Shown here: positions 34,276-43,221 of the stretch, piece by piece
How positions within the stretch are numbered: the stretch's first letter is position 1
How the letters are laid out: every line of letters starts with the position of its first letter
From: CAWBRT01 sp963832785
Lineage (GTDB): Bacteria > Acidobacteriota > Terriglobia > Terriglobales > Acidobacteriaceae
Assembly (NCBI GenBank): GCA_963832785.1
Contig: CAWHVF010000005.1
Location: 992,001 to 1,056,000 of the forward strand
Direction: 5' to 3'
Length of the DNA stretch: 64,000 nt
Position numbers and translations under genes: made by a program
Notes under the pieces: generated by a model
What the model was told of the DNA's origin: nothing
The model's database searches: none
The model's input: the letters and a program-made list of their open reading frames with translations, nothing else

Positions 34276-36822
34276 TCAGGCGGTTGCCTTCTCCGCCGGC
34301 GCGGCGATCAGGCGCGAATAATGACAAGCCTTGGCCACTTTCTCCCCGACCGTCTTTTTCTTCCCCCGCCCTTTGCTTTTGGCCGGCGCGCTGCCCTTGC
34401 TGTTGGGGCAAACCAGGAAGGTGCCTTCTTTGGTCGTCTTCTCCAGCAGGTAGGGACTGCCGCACTTGGGACAGGGTTCCGCCACCGGCTTGCTGGCCGA
34501 GGTGAAATGGCACTTGGGATAATTCGAGCAGCCGTAGAAGATGTTTCCGCGCCGCGCCTTCTTCTCCGCCAGTTCGCCATCTTTGCACAGCGGGCACTTC
34601 ATGCCGATGTAATTCTGCTTCACCCACTTGCACTCGGGATAGCCGGAGCAGGAAACGAACTCCCCGTAGCGCCCGTGGCGCAGCACCAGGTTGCGCCCGC
34701 ATTGCGGACACTTCTCGTCCAGGGGGACGTCAGGAATTTTCTTCGCCTGGTCGAGGCGGCGCGTGGTCTTGCAGTCCGGGTAGCCGGTGCAGGCCATGAA
34801 CTGCCCGAAGCGTCCGCGCTTGAGCACCATCGGACGCCCGCAGTTTTCGCAGTACTCTTCGTCCGACTGCGTCTCCTGCATCTCGGCGCCGTCCAGGTCG
34901 GTGAGGTTGATGGGATTTTCCTTGGTGAAGGTGCAGGAGTTGGGATCCTTCTTGTCGTAGGCCGAGCAGGCGAAGAAAGAGCCGTGCTTGCCCCACTTCA
35001 GCACCAGCGGAGCGCCGCAGCGTTCGCACTTCTGGTCGGTGGGCTTCTCCATGCGCTTGATGTTTTCCATGTGCTTTTCCGCGTAGGAGAGGTCCCGCTC
35101 GAACTTGCGATAAAAATCCTGCAGCGCGTCCGTCCACTTTTCCTTGCCATCCTCGATCTCGTCCAGCTCCTCTTCCAGGCGCGCCGTGTACTGCGGATCG
35201 AAGATGTCCTTGAAGTTGTCCACCAGCAGGTCGGAGACCACCAGGCCGATTTCGGTGGGGATGAATTTCCCGCCGCGGCCGGGCGTCTTGGTGACGTACT
35301 GGCGCTCCTGGATGGTGCTCAGGATGGTGGCGTAGGTTGAGGGCCGGCCGATTCCGCGCTCCTCCAGCACCCGCACCAGCGAAGCTTCGTTGTAGCGCGG
35401 CGGCGGTTCGGTGAAGTGCTGCTCCGGCTTCATGCCCCTGAGGGTGAGCTTCTGACCTTCGGCCAGCGGCGGCAGCTTGTGCCGTAGCGCCTCGTCTTCC
35501 TCGTCGCGCGTCTCCTTAGACTCCTCATAGACCTTGAGGAAGCCGTCGAAGTTCAACACCGATCCGGTCACCCGGAACTGGTACCTGTCGCCGTTGCCGG
35601 CCGCTTCGATATCGACCGTGGTCTGGTAGAAAACCGCCGGCGTCATCTGCGAAGCCAGGAAGCGCTGCCAGATAAGTTTGTAGACCTTCAGCTCATCCTC
35701 GTGCAGGTACTTTTTCAGCTTGTCGGGATGGCGCGAAACCGAGGTCGGGCGGATGGCCTCGTGCGCTTCCTGCGCGCCATGCTGCTTCCACTTGAAGGTG
35801 TTCGGTTCTTCCGGCAGGTAGCTGTCGCCATAGTCGCGTTTGATCACCTCGCGCACCTCGGCCAGCGCCTCGACCGAGACGCGGGTGGAATCGGTGCGCA
35901 TATAGGTGATCAGGCCGACGGTTCCTTCGTCGCCCAGCTCCACGCCTTCATACAGCCGCTGCGCCAGCATCATGGCGCGCTTGACGCTCATGCCGAGCTT
36001 GCGCGAGGCATCCTGCTGAAACTTGCTAGTGGTGAACGGCGGGTAGGTGTTGCGCCGGCGCTCGTGCTTCTCTACCGAGTGGACGCTCCAGGCCGCGTTT
36101 TTGACCGCGGCCATGATGGCATCGGACTCCGGCTGGCGGGCGACCTCCAGCTTCTCGCCATTCTTGCCGAAGAAGCGGGCGTCGAAGGCCGCCGCCTTTC
36201 CGGCTTGCAGGTGGGCGTCGATGGTCCAGTACTCTTTTTTCTCGAACTTCTGGATCTCGTGTTCGCGGTCGACGATCAGCCGCAGGGCGACCGTCTGTAC
36301 CCGGCCAGCCGACAAACCACGGCGAACCTTGTCCCACAGCAGGGGCGAAACCTGGTAGCCGACAATGCGATCGAGCACGCGCCGCGTCTGCTGCGCATCC
36401 ACCAGGTGTTGGTCGATTTCGCGCGGGTGGCGAAAGGCGTACTCCACCGCGCGCTTGGTGATCTCATTGAAGCTGACGCGCATAATGCGCTTGCCGTCCG
36501 CCTTCTTCTTGCGCGTGCCGCCGTCGCCCAGTTCCGCGGCCAGGTGCCAGGCTATGGCTTCCCCTTCGCGGTCCGGGTCGGGAGCCAGGTAGATGGCGTC
36601 GGCGTCTTTGGCCAGCCGCTTCAGCTTGGCCAGAATTTTTTCTTTTCCAGGTATGACTTGGTACTGAGTCTCGAAATTGTTGTCGACGTCTACGCCCAGA
36701 TCGCTCTTCGGCAGGTCTTTCACGTGGCCCAGGGAAGCTTCAACTTCGTAGCCGCGCCCCAAATATTTTTGAATCGTCTTTGCCTTGGCCGGCGACTCGA
36801 CGATGACTAATCCTTTTGCCAA
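34276..36822 (-). CDS. topA: DNA topoisomerase I
   Basis: An 848-residue type IA topoisomerase that relaxes negative supercoils. The Toprim domain begins GLVIVESPAKAKTI, with the metal-binding DPDREGEAI. The catalytic tyrosine is in GLITYMRTDSTRVS. The C-terminus has at least four C4 zinc ribbons (CERCGAPL, CENCGRPM, CPQCGRNL, CPLCKDGE, and a fifth partial CPKCGSPY). The TTG at 36822 has AGAGGA six bases upstream and aligns with the usual MAKGLVIVES start. It follows dprA on the same strand, a common arrangement. Confidence 0.95.
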   Translation of the reverse strand: MAKGLVIVESPAKAKTIQKYLGRGYEVEASLGHVKDLPKSDLGVDVDNNFETQYQVIPGKEKILAKLKRLAKDADAIYLAPDPDREGEAIAWHLAAELGDGGTRKKKADGKRIMRVSFNEITKRAVEYAFRHPREIDQHLVDAQQTRRVLDRIVGYQVSPLLWDKVRRGLSAGRVQTVALRLIVDREHEIQKFEKKEYWTIDAHLQAGKAAAFDARFFGKNGEKLEVARQPESDAIMAAVKNAAWSVHSVEKHERRRNTYPPFTTSKFQQDASRKLGMSVKRAMMLAQRLYEGVELGDEGTVGLITYMRTDSTRVSVEALAEVREVIKRDYGDSYLPEEPNTFKWKQHGAQEAHEAIRPTSVSRHPDKLKKYLHEDELKVYKLIWQRFLASQMTPAVFYQTTVDIEAAGNGDRYQFRVTGSVLNFDGFLKVYEESKETRDEEDEALRHKLPPLAEGQKLTLRGMKPEQHFTEPPPRYNEASLVRVLEERGIGRPSTYATILSTIQERQYVTKTPGRGGKFIPTEIGLVVSDLLVDNFKDIFDPQYTARLEEELDEIEDGKEKWTDALQDFYRKFERDLSYAEKHMENIKRMEKPTDQKCERCGAPLVLKWGKHGSFFACSAYDKKDPNSCTFTKENPINLTDLDGAEMQETQSDEEYCENCGRPMVLKRGRFGQFMACTGYPDCKTTRRLDQAKKIPDVPLDEKCPQCGRNLVLRHGRYGEFVSCSGYPECKWVKQNYIGMKCPLCKDGELAEKKARRGNIFYGCSNYPKCHFTSASKPVAEPCPKCGSPYLLEKTTKEGTFLVCPNSKGSAPAKSKGRGKKKTVGEKVAKACHYSRLIAAPAEKATA

Positions 36823-37055
36823 GATGATTCCTCTAAGATGGTCAAGCCCCTTTGAAGCTAGCACGAGAGGCGGTGAATCGCCAAACCCGGCCCGGCAAAT
36901 GCACCGGAGTGAGTGGCCTTTGGAAACGTGCTTTCAGTCGCTTGCAAGAATTCAGGTGTCAAAGTTTCGAGGTTTAAGTTTTGCCGGGTTCCTTGACGCA
37001 TCATACAAGATTAAAGCGCGCCAACCTTGAAACCATGAAACTTTGAAACTTTCCC

Positions 37056-38214
37056 TCAGAAGCTTCTCACATAATTTTTCCCGGGCAGTTGGCGAATGCG
37101 CCCGGCCAGCTCCAACTCGAACAGCGCGGCGAAAACCTCCGAGGAGGAAAGCGTGCCCTCCAGTTTTTCCATCAACTCATCGATGTGCACCGGCTCGTCG
37201 GATTTCAGCAGCGCGAAAACCTTTTTCTCGTTGCCCTCGGGCAGCGACGGCTCGAACAGCGATCCCGTTTTGGGCGCCTCCGGCGCTGGCGTCAGCTCCT
37301 CCACTCGCGCGCGAACCTCGCCCGGCAGCTCCTCCCAGACGTCCTCCCAGGTGGCCACCAACTTGCCGCCCTGCTTGATCAGCGTGTTCGGTCCCCAAGC
37401 CAGCTTGTTGGTCACGTTTCCCGGAACGGCGAAAACTTCCCGGCCCTGCTCCAGGGCGCAGCGGGCGGTGATGCGGGTGCCGCTGTACTCGCCCGCTTCC
37501 GCCACCAGCACGCCCCGCGCCAGCCCGCTGATCACGCGATTGCGAATGGGGAAGTTCTGCGGCACCGGTGCCGTGCCCATGGGAAACTCGCTGACCAGCG
37601 CGCCGCCGTGGGCCAGTATCTGCTCGGCCAGCTTCCGGTTCTCCCGCGGGTAAATGACGTCGACACCGGTGCCGAAGACAGCCACGGTTTTTGCCTTGGC
37701 ATTGAGGGCACCGCGATGAGCGGCCGAGTCGATGCCGCGGGCCATTCCGCTAAATTATGATGAGCCCGCGGGCGGCCAGGTCGCAGGCCAGCCGCTCCGC
37801 CATTCCGATTCCGTAGGGCGTGGGATGCCGCGTGCCCACGATGGCAATTCCGGGCTGGCTCAAAGTTCCGGCGTCGCCAACCACGTAGAGAACCGCCGGA
37901 GGATCGTAGATTTCCAGCAGCAGGCGAGGATAAGCGGGGTCGTCCGGAACCAGCAGATGCGCGCCCGCGGCCCGCGCCTTGTCCAGCTCGGCGTCGGCCG
38001 CTTGCAGCGACGCGCCCAGCGCGATGGCTTGCGCCGCCGCCGCCGGCAGCCCGGCGGCTTCCAGCTCGGTCAGCGAGGCGGCAAAGATGCTTCCCACATC
38101 CGCAAAGCGCTCCAGCAAGCGCTTGGTGCGCATGGGACCGAGGCCGGGCGTGGAGGTAAGCGCAACCCACTCCCGCACCCGCGCCGAATATGCAGAGGCT
38201 GAAGCAGAGGACAC
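37056..38214 (-). pseudogene. dprA: DprA, DNA processing protein, split by a single frameshift
   Basis: Two adjacent frames together give one normal DprA of about 385 residues. The N-terminal half (37750-38214) ends ...LACDLAARGLIII and meets TAG. The C-terminal half resumes SGMARGIDSAAHRGALNAKAK. Removing one T from the ATTTAG at 37752-37757 restores the SGxARGID motif of the Rossmann domain. DprA loads RecA on incoming single strands during transformation. The C-terminal winged-helix domain (PVHIDELMEKLEGTLSSSEV) is intact. Either sequence error or loss of function. Confidence 0.85.
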
Positions 38215-38647
38215 GGTGGCTCCAAAAGCAGTTTCCAGTTTCGAGTCGAGAAGCGAATTTCAACGGTTCCGAGGGCGCCCCACATCTGCCCGTATTCGGC
38301 AGATGCGGGATAGACCTCTAACTTGAAATCTGAAACTCGAAACTCTGCGGACTGTAGAATGCAGAGCGATTCCCTGTCAAGGCCGACCGTGGTTGATGGC
38401 TGACGAAAAACCGGGTGGCGCCGGCTGGTGCCCTACATCTGCCTTCGGTTGGCAGGGTGAGGGTAGTTCAGAGGTTCAGCAGATTTGAATCACTTTTGAC
38501 GAAGCAAAAGACCCACATCTGCGCCCCACTGCCGGCGCAGATGTGAGGCACCATGCGCACTTCGCGCGCCCAACTCTCTCACGCCGTTGTACAATTCCAG
38601 GGTTGCTCCCGAAAAATTCATATAAGAAAACACCAGAAACAGGAATC
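38215..38647. other. Repeat-rich gap between dprA and mqnA
   Basis: Divergent upstream region of dprA and mqnA. It holds three CACATCTGC-type palindromes: CACATCTGCC...GGCAGATGCGGG from 38281, a degenerate copy at about 38432-38458, and CACATCTGCGCC...GGCGCAGATGTG at 38514-38545. A TTGTACAATT -10-like motif is near 38587. No gene. Confidence 0.5.
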
Positions 38648-39487
38648 ATGCGCCCTCTTCGGATTTCCGCCATTTCATTTCTCAATACCGCTCCCTTGAT
38701 GTGGAACTTCGAGCACGAGCCCGCGCCCGAGCTCACCGCCAATTTCGAAATCGATTATCACGTTCCGTCGCAGTGCGCTCAGGCGCTGCGCGCGGGGTCG
38801 GCCGATACCGGAATCGTTCCCGTTATCACCTACGCCTCGATTCCCGACCTGGTGGTGATTCCGCGCATAACCATTGCCGCGCGCGGCGAGGTGCGCAGCA
38901 TTTTGCTGATCAGCAAGACGCCGATCGAGCAGATCGCCTCGGTCGCCGTCGACAGCTCTTCACGAACCTCTGTGGCGCTGACCCAGGTGCTGCTGAGCAA
39001 ATTTTTCGGCGGCCGGCGCGAACTGATCTCGATGCCGCCCGAGCTCGGCTCCATGCTGGCGCGCTGCGACGCTGCCCTGATCATCGGCGATCCGGCGCTG
39101 CACCTGAATTGCAACCCGGATAAAACCGCCGGCCTTCACTGTTACGACCTGGCGCAGCTCTGGTTCGAGCGCACGGGGAAGCCGTTTGTCTTTGCCGTCT
39201 GGGCCGTGCGGCGTCAGGCGCTGGAGGAGATGTGGCCGGGGCTGCGCCTGGCGGAAATCTTTCAGCAATCGCGCGACGCCGGGCTGCGGCCGGAGAGCCT
39301 GGAACGAATCGCCTGCGACTGGTCGCGCCGTCTGCTCCTCACCCCGGAAGATATTCGCAGTTATCTGGTCCGCAACATTCACTACGAACTCGACCAGCCC
39401 TGCCTGGAGGGGCTGCAGCTCTTCTTCGACTATGCCGCCGAGTGCGGCGCTGCCCCCCTGGCCCCGCCACTGCGGTTCATTTCATGA
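38648..39487 (+). CDS. mqnA: MqnA, chorismate dehydratase (futalosine menaquinone pathway)
   Basis: A 279-residue periplasmic-binding-protein-fold enzyme that converts chorismate to 3-enolpyruvylbenzoate. The start MRPLRISAISFLNTAPLMW and the PVITYASIP and LIIGDPALHL segments are typical. AGGAA lies just before the ATG at 38648. It points to the futalosine route of menaquinone synthesis, common in Acidobacteriota. It stands alone here; other mqn genes are not in the window. Confidence 0.9.
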   Translation: MRPLRISAISFLNTAPLMWNFEHEPAPELTANFEIDYHVPSQCAQALRAGSADTGIVPVITYASIPDLVVIPRITIAARGEVRSILLISKTPIEQIASVAVDSSSRTSVALTQVLLSKFFGGRRELISMPPELGSMLARCDAALIIGDPALHLNCNPDKTAGLHCYDLAQLWFERTGKPFVFAVWAVRRQALEEMWPGLRLAEIFQQSRDAGLRPESLERIACDWSRRLLLTPEDIRSYLVRNIHYELDQPCLEGLQLFFDYAAECGAAPLAPPLRFIS

Positions 39488-39548
39488 CGAAACCCGGGCC
39501 CGCCTGCCAAGCTGCGTCCCGGAACAGCGTTTTGGCTTCTAATTATGC

Positions 39549-40196
39549 ATGCTGTTGCTGTGGCTGGTTAGCCGCACCCTCATGCAAATCGCCGCGCGCT
39601 ATGGCCCGCTCGCATTCTTTGGCCTGGGTCTGGTGGACAGCTCCGTCATTCCGGTTCCCGGCAGCATGGACACGCTGGCCATATTCTTTGCCGCCTCCAA
39701 GCCGGAATGGTGGTGGTACTACGCCCTGATGGCGACCGCCGGGGCGGTGCTGGGCGCCTACGTCGATTATGGAATTGCTAAAAGAGGAGGCCGGGCAACC
39801 GTCGAAAAGAGACTTGGCCCGAAGCGGTCGGCGCAAGCCCATGCCTTCTTCGAGCGCATGGGATTCTGGTCGATCTTCATCGGCGCCCTCGCACCCCCTC
39901 CGGTGCCGACGTCAGCCATTATTCTTGTCGCCGGGGCCCTGGAGTACCCCAAGCATCACTTTTTGACCGCGATAACCTCGGCGCGGTTCATTCGGTACTT
40001 TATAGTCACTTGGGTGGCTGCGCATTACGGGCAGGCGGTCTTTCAGTTTTTCAGCAGATATTATATGCTGGCACTGGGTAGTCTGATTGGTCTGGTTGTT
40101 GTCGGCGGGGTAGTAGGGCTCGCGTATTACCTGCGCCAACGTCGTAAGGCAAAACTCACACGCGGCAAAAGGATTACGGAGCACAAAGCAGCATAG
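39549..40196 (+). CDS. DedA/VTT-family membrane protein
   Basis: A 215-residue membrane protein of the SNARE-associated/VTT (DedA) family, with a re-entrant loop region (FFGLGLVDSSVIPVPGSMD), GALAPPPVP with its conserved prolines, and several helices. Members have been linked to lipid scrambling or undecaprenyl phosphate recycling in other bacteria. The tail is basic. An ATG four bases upstream (39545) is out of frame. Specific function unknown. Confidence 0.8.
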   Translation: MLLLWLVSRTLMQIAARYGPLAFFGLGLVDSSVIPVPGSMDTLAIFFAASKPEWWWYYALMATAGAVLGAYVDYGIAKRGGRATVEKRLGPKRSAQAHAFFERMGFWSIFIGALAPPPVPTSAIILVAGALEYPKHHFLTAITSARFIRYFIVTWVAAHYGQAVFQFFSRYYMLALGSLIGLVVVGGVVGLAYYLRQRRKAKLTRGKRITEHKAA

Positions 40197-40261
40197 GGGT
40201 TCCCTGGCCGACGGTAAGTGGAAAACCCCATGAAAACCTGGGAGTACAAGGAGAGAAATAA

Positions 40262-40678
40262 ATGAGAAAGTCAGTTGTGTGCGCCTTGCTGGTGGCTGCG
40301 CTGTGCTGCCTGCCATTGGCGGCGCAGACCAGCGCCCCCGCTCCGGCGGCGCCCGCCGCAGAAAAAGCCAAACCGGCCAAGACCGCGCCGGCAAAACGCA
40401 AAGCCCCCAGCAAGATAAACATTAACTGGTCCAGCGTAAAGCGGCTAGCCACCCTTCCCGGAATCGATGCGGCTACCGCCGAAAAGATTCACGCCAGCCG
40501 TCCTTACAAAACCACCGATGAACTGGTAACCAAGAACATCGTGACCCAGGAGCAGTACGACAAGATCAAGAGCAAGATCTACGCCAAGCCGCACGCGGCT
40601 GCCACCAAGCCGAAGCCGAAGCCCAAGCCAGCCCCGGCAACCCCGGCACCGGCAACCACCGAGAAGCCTAAGCAGTAA
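40262..40678 (+). CDS. ComEA-like secreted helix-hairpin-helix protein
   Basis: A 138-residue protein with a signal peptide (VCALLVAALCCLPLAAQ), an Ala/Pro/Lys-rich linker, one helix-hairpin-helix domain (KININWSSVKRLATLPGID, then PYKTTDELVTKNIV) and a Lys/Pro/Ala-rich tail. The HhH resembles ComEA, which binds DNA in the periplasm during uptake. AAGGAGAGAAATA precedes the ATG. An excellent terminator follows. With dprA nearby a competence role is conceivable, but other competence genes are absent. Confidence 0.75.
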   Translation: MRKSVVCALLVAALCCLPLAAQTSAPAPAAPAAEKAKPAKTAPAKRKAPSKININWSSVKRLATLPGIDAATAEKIHASRPYKTTDELVTKNIVTQEQYDKIKSKIYAKPHAAATKPKPKPKPAPATPAPATTEKPKQ

Positions 40679-40701
40679 CACGCGACGAAGACAGAAAGTA
40701 C

Positions 40702-40740
40702 AGGGCGGGCTGAGGCGGCCCGCTCTTTATTTTTGATTTT
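40702..40740 (+). terminator. Intrinsic terminator after the ComEA-like gene
   Basis: AGGGCGGGC pairs with GCCCGCTCT (40702-40710 with 40718-40726, one G-T pair) and is followed by TTATTTTTGATTTTT. Confidence 0.8.
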
Positions 40741-40743
40741 TCC

Positions 40744-40777
40744 CACATCTGCCAAGCGCAGGCAGATGCGGGGTACC
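40744..40777. repeat. CACATCTGCC-type interspersed palindrome
   Basis: CACATCTGCC pairs with GGCAGATGCGGGG (loop AAGCGCA), then GTACC. It lies between the comEA-like terminator and the 3' end of dinB. Confidence 0.6.
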
Positions 40778-40804
40778 TATCCGTTCTTTATTGTCCGGGG
40801 GTAA

Positions 40805-42055
40805 TTATTCCTTCTTCCCTTTTCCCGGCAGGGCCGCCGGATTCTCGTGGGTGCGCTCGCGGACCTGGGCGCGCATGCCGGCGCCCAGCACCACCGTATT
40901 TTCTCCGAACTTGTCTCTTACCTTGTCCGCCGCGTTCATGGCCTGCCGCCAGCGCTCTCCACGCCCGCTGGCCAGCAGTTCAAGTTGCGCCTCCGGTTCG
41001 GCGAACATGGCGGCCTGCACGCCCAGCAGGCGAACCAGCGATCCCGGCCGGCGGTTCTGCTGCAAAAGCTCGCGCATGACCGGCAGCGTCTCGGCCTCGA
41101 TCTGGGTGGGCCGCTCCAGGGTGCGCGCACGGGTGTAGGTGCTGAAGTCGGCGTAGCGCAGTTTGAGTTGCAGGCGGCGGGCGTGCAGCCCGTATTGCCG
41201 CAGGCGGCGGCAGACCTTCTCCACCAGCTTTGCCAGGGTGGCATCAAGTTCGGCGGCGTCGGCCACATCTACGGCGAAGGTGTGCTCGTGACTGACGGAT
41301 TTGGGCGCCGAGTCGGCGCCAATCTCTTCGTCGAACCAGCCTCCGGCGTCGGCGCCGCCGGCCTTTTCCGCCAGCGCCAGCCCCCATTCTCCCAGCACTT
41401 GCCGCAGCCGCTCGCCGCCGAACCTCACCAGTTCGCCGGCGGTGGTGATGCCGAGCTTGAGCAGCTCCTGCTCGGTGACCTTGCCCACCCCGGGAATTTT
41501 CCGCACCGGCAGCGGGGCCAGAAAGCTGCCTTCGCAACCGGCGGGCACCCAGAGCACGCCGTTGGGCTTGGCCTGGTCGGAGCAAATCTTGGCTACCACG
41601 CGCGAGCTGCCGATGCCGATCGAACAGTTCAGCCCGATGGAGGTGCGCATGCGCTCGTGCAGCAGATGCGCGGCGCGCAGCGGAGGCCCGTGCAGCCGCT
41701 CCGTGCCGCTCATGTCCAGGTAGGCTTCGTCGATGGAAGCCATCTCCACCTGCGGCGAAAACTGCCGCAATACATCGTGCACGCGCTCCGACTGCTGGCG
41801 ATAGCGCTCCGGATGTCCGTCGAGAAAGATGGCCTGCGGACACAGCTTGGCGGCGGTGCGCAGCGGCATCGCCGAATGCACCCCGAACTTGCGCACCGCG
41901 TACGAGGCGGCGGCCACCACGCCTCGCTCATTCGCCTGCCCGCCTACCACCACCGCCTTGCCCTTCAGAGACGGGTCATACAGCTCCTCGACGGAGACGA
42001 AGAAGGCATCCATATCGACATGAAATATGGTGCTCACGGCAGTTTCAAGTTCCAC
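40805..42055 (-). CDS. dinB: DNA polymerase IV (Y-family)
   Basis: A 416-residue translesion polymerase. Catalytic carboxylates are in IFHVDMDAFFVSVE and SIDEAYLD; the HhH region is RKIPGVGKVTEQELLKLG; a little-finger domain and a Lys-rich C-terminus follow. Starts by GTG either at 42055 or at 42037 (VSTIFHVDMD), the latter matching the family start more closely. It has no close operon partners. Confidence 0.93.
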   Translation of the reverse strand: MELETAVSTIFHVDMDAFFVSVEELYDPSLKGKAVVVGGQANERGVVAAASYAVRKFGVHSAMPLRTAAKLCPQAIFLDGHPERYRQQSERVHDVLRQFSPQVEMASIDEAYLDMSGTERLHGPPLRAAHLLHERMRTSIGLNCSIGIGSSRVVAKICSDQAKPNGVLWVPAGCEGSFLAPLPVRKIPGVGKVTEQELLKLGITTAGELVRFGGERLRQVLGEWGLALAEKAGGADAGGWFDEEIGADSAPKSVSHEHTFAVDVADAAELDATLAKLVEKVCRRLRQYGLHARRLQLKLRYADFSTYTRARTLERPTQIEAETLPVMRELLQQNRRPGSLVRLLGVQAAMFAEPEAQLELLASGRGERWRQAMNAADKVRDKFGENTVVLGAGMRAQVRERTHENPAALPGKGKKE

Positions 42056-42616
42056 GATTGTATAGCGTTTTTACCAGCTTAGTCGCTGCGCTCCGTATTT
42101 GCGAAGCCAACGCGGGGAGCTCTTCCAGGCGAAAGACTCCCATCGGCTACCCTGATAAGGGCGCCGGCACAAGCGCAGCCCCGGACCGCCCTGAGCAGAG
42201 TAGCTTTGCCAGCAGGTGTTCCTCTGTATTCGGTGATCATTGTGTATTCGGTAATCATTGAATTCCTCTAGGTTTCCTTGGGCGGTTGGTGTTCTACTAT
42301 TTTCTGTAACGGATCGATCGGGCAAGTGATCTATTCTGGATAGAGGATTTGGGATATGCATGAATACCTGGGTGTTCTCGCTGTAATAGTGGTTTGGTTG
42401 GTGGTCAGCCGCTGGGTACTGCCGCGTTTCGGCATAGTCCCTTGAGGGACATCCCCGAGGAACCGCGGCGCGGCTCCCAATTCTAAAGAAGGCACCAGCG
42501 GGCAGAATTCCGGCCCGACCTGCGGTATTTAGTAAAAAATTCACCGGAGTCCTTGGTTTCGCCGCATAGCACCTCCGGCCGCTGGCCGCAAGGACTCCCC
42601 CTCACAACCGAAACTC
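42056..42616. other. Gap between dinB and the MaoC gene
   Basis: Contains a two-copy direct repeat GTATTCGGT(G/A)ATCATTG with an 18-base period (42226-42260) and the small membrane ORF at 42356. Nothing else is recognisable. Confidence 0.45.
42356..42445 (+). CDS. Possible small single-helix membrane protein, ending at TGA
   Basis: A 29-codon frame with a good ribosome-binding site (AGAGGA, eight bases before the ATG) encodes MHEYLGVLAVIVVWLVVSRW and then VLPRFGIVP before TGA. The hydrophobic stretch at residues 5-18 is one membrane helix, followed by basic residues. If the TGA were read as selenocysteine the frame would continue to the TAG at 42530-42532. The short size limits confidence, and I do not recognise a family. 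Confidence 0.4.
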   Translation: MHEYLGVLAVIVVWLVVSRWVLPRFGIVP

Positions 42617-43117
42617 ATGAACGTAAGCAAGTTTTCCGTTCCCATAACTGAGAGATATTTCGAGGACTACCAGCCGGGTTCGGTTTATGAGTTTGGAACG
42701 ATTTCCGTCAGCCAGGACGAAATCATCCGGTTTGCCCGGCAGTTTGACCCGCAGTACTTCCACACCGATCCGGAGCGGGCTGCCAGTGGGCCGTTTGGCG
42801 GACTCATTGCCAGCGGCTGGCACACCGCATCGCTCATGATGCGCCTCTACGCCGATCATTACCTTTCCACGGTCGCCAGCCTGGGCTCTCCCGGGGTCGA
42901 TGAACTGCGCTGGCTGCGCCCGGTGCGCCCCGGCGACCGGCTATCGATGCGGACTACCATCCTGGAGGCAAAACGCTCCCGCTCCAAGCCCGACCGTGGC
43001 ATGATACGCACCCTTGTCGAAGTCCTGAATCAAGACGGGCAAGCGGTAATGAGCGTTATCGCTATGACTCTGCTGCTGAGCCGCACGCCTCAGCCTCCGA
43101 CGGAAAAAACGCTATAG
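42617..43117 (+). CDS. MaoC-like (R)-hydratase/dehydratase
   Basis: A 166-residue hot-dog-fold protein. The hydratase-2 signature (FARQFDPQYFHTDPERA) holds the catalytic Asp and His, and ASGWHTASLMMRL follows. Such enzymes hydrate trans-2-enoyl thioesters in the cytoplasm. It is followed by a convergent TPR gene. Specific substrate unknown. Confidence 0.88.
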   Translation: MNVSKFSVPITERYFEDYQPGSVYEFGTISVSQDEIIRFARQFDPQYFHTDPERAASGPFGGLIASGWHTASLMMRLYADHYLSTVASLGSPGVDELRWLRPVRPGDRLSMRTTILEAKRSRSKPDRGMIRTLVEVLNQDGQAVMSVIAMTLLLSRTPQPPTEKTL

Positions 43118-43147
43118 CGATTGGTTGATAGCTCTACCCGGAGGCGC

Positions 43148-43182
43148 CCCACCTTCGCGAAACCAAGCGGAGCTAAGGTGGG
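43148..43182. terminator. Hairpin between convergent MaoC and TPR genes
   Basis: CCCACCTT (43148-43155) and AAGGTGGG (43175-43182) pair around a 19-base loop. It is short with no U tract, so weak. It may instead be a degenerate repeat of the CCCACCTT type also seen at 31460 and 21610. Confidence 0.35.
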
Positions 43183-43221
43183 AATGTTGCCTGCGCTCGC
43201 GCCCCGCCTCAGGAGACAAAT

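Noticed and set aside
37752..37757. Programmed +1 frameshift in dprA
   Set aside because: The slip of AUU to UUU pairs poorly, and similar single-base insertions occur in ispH and shc, so error or decay is simpler.
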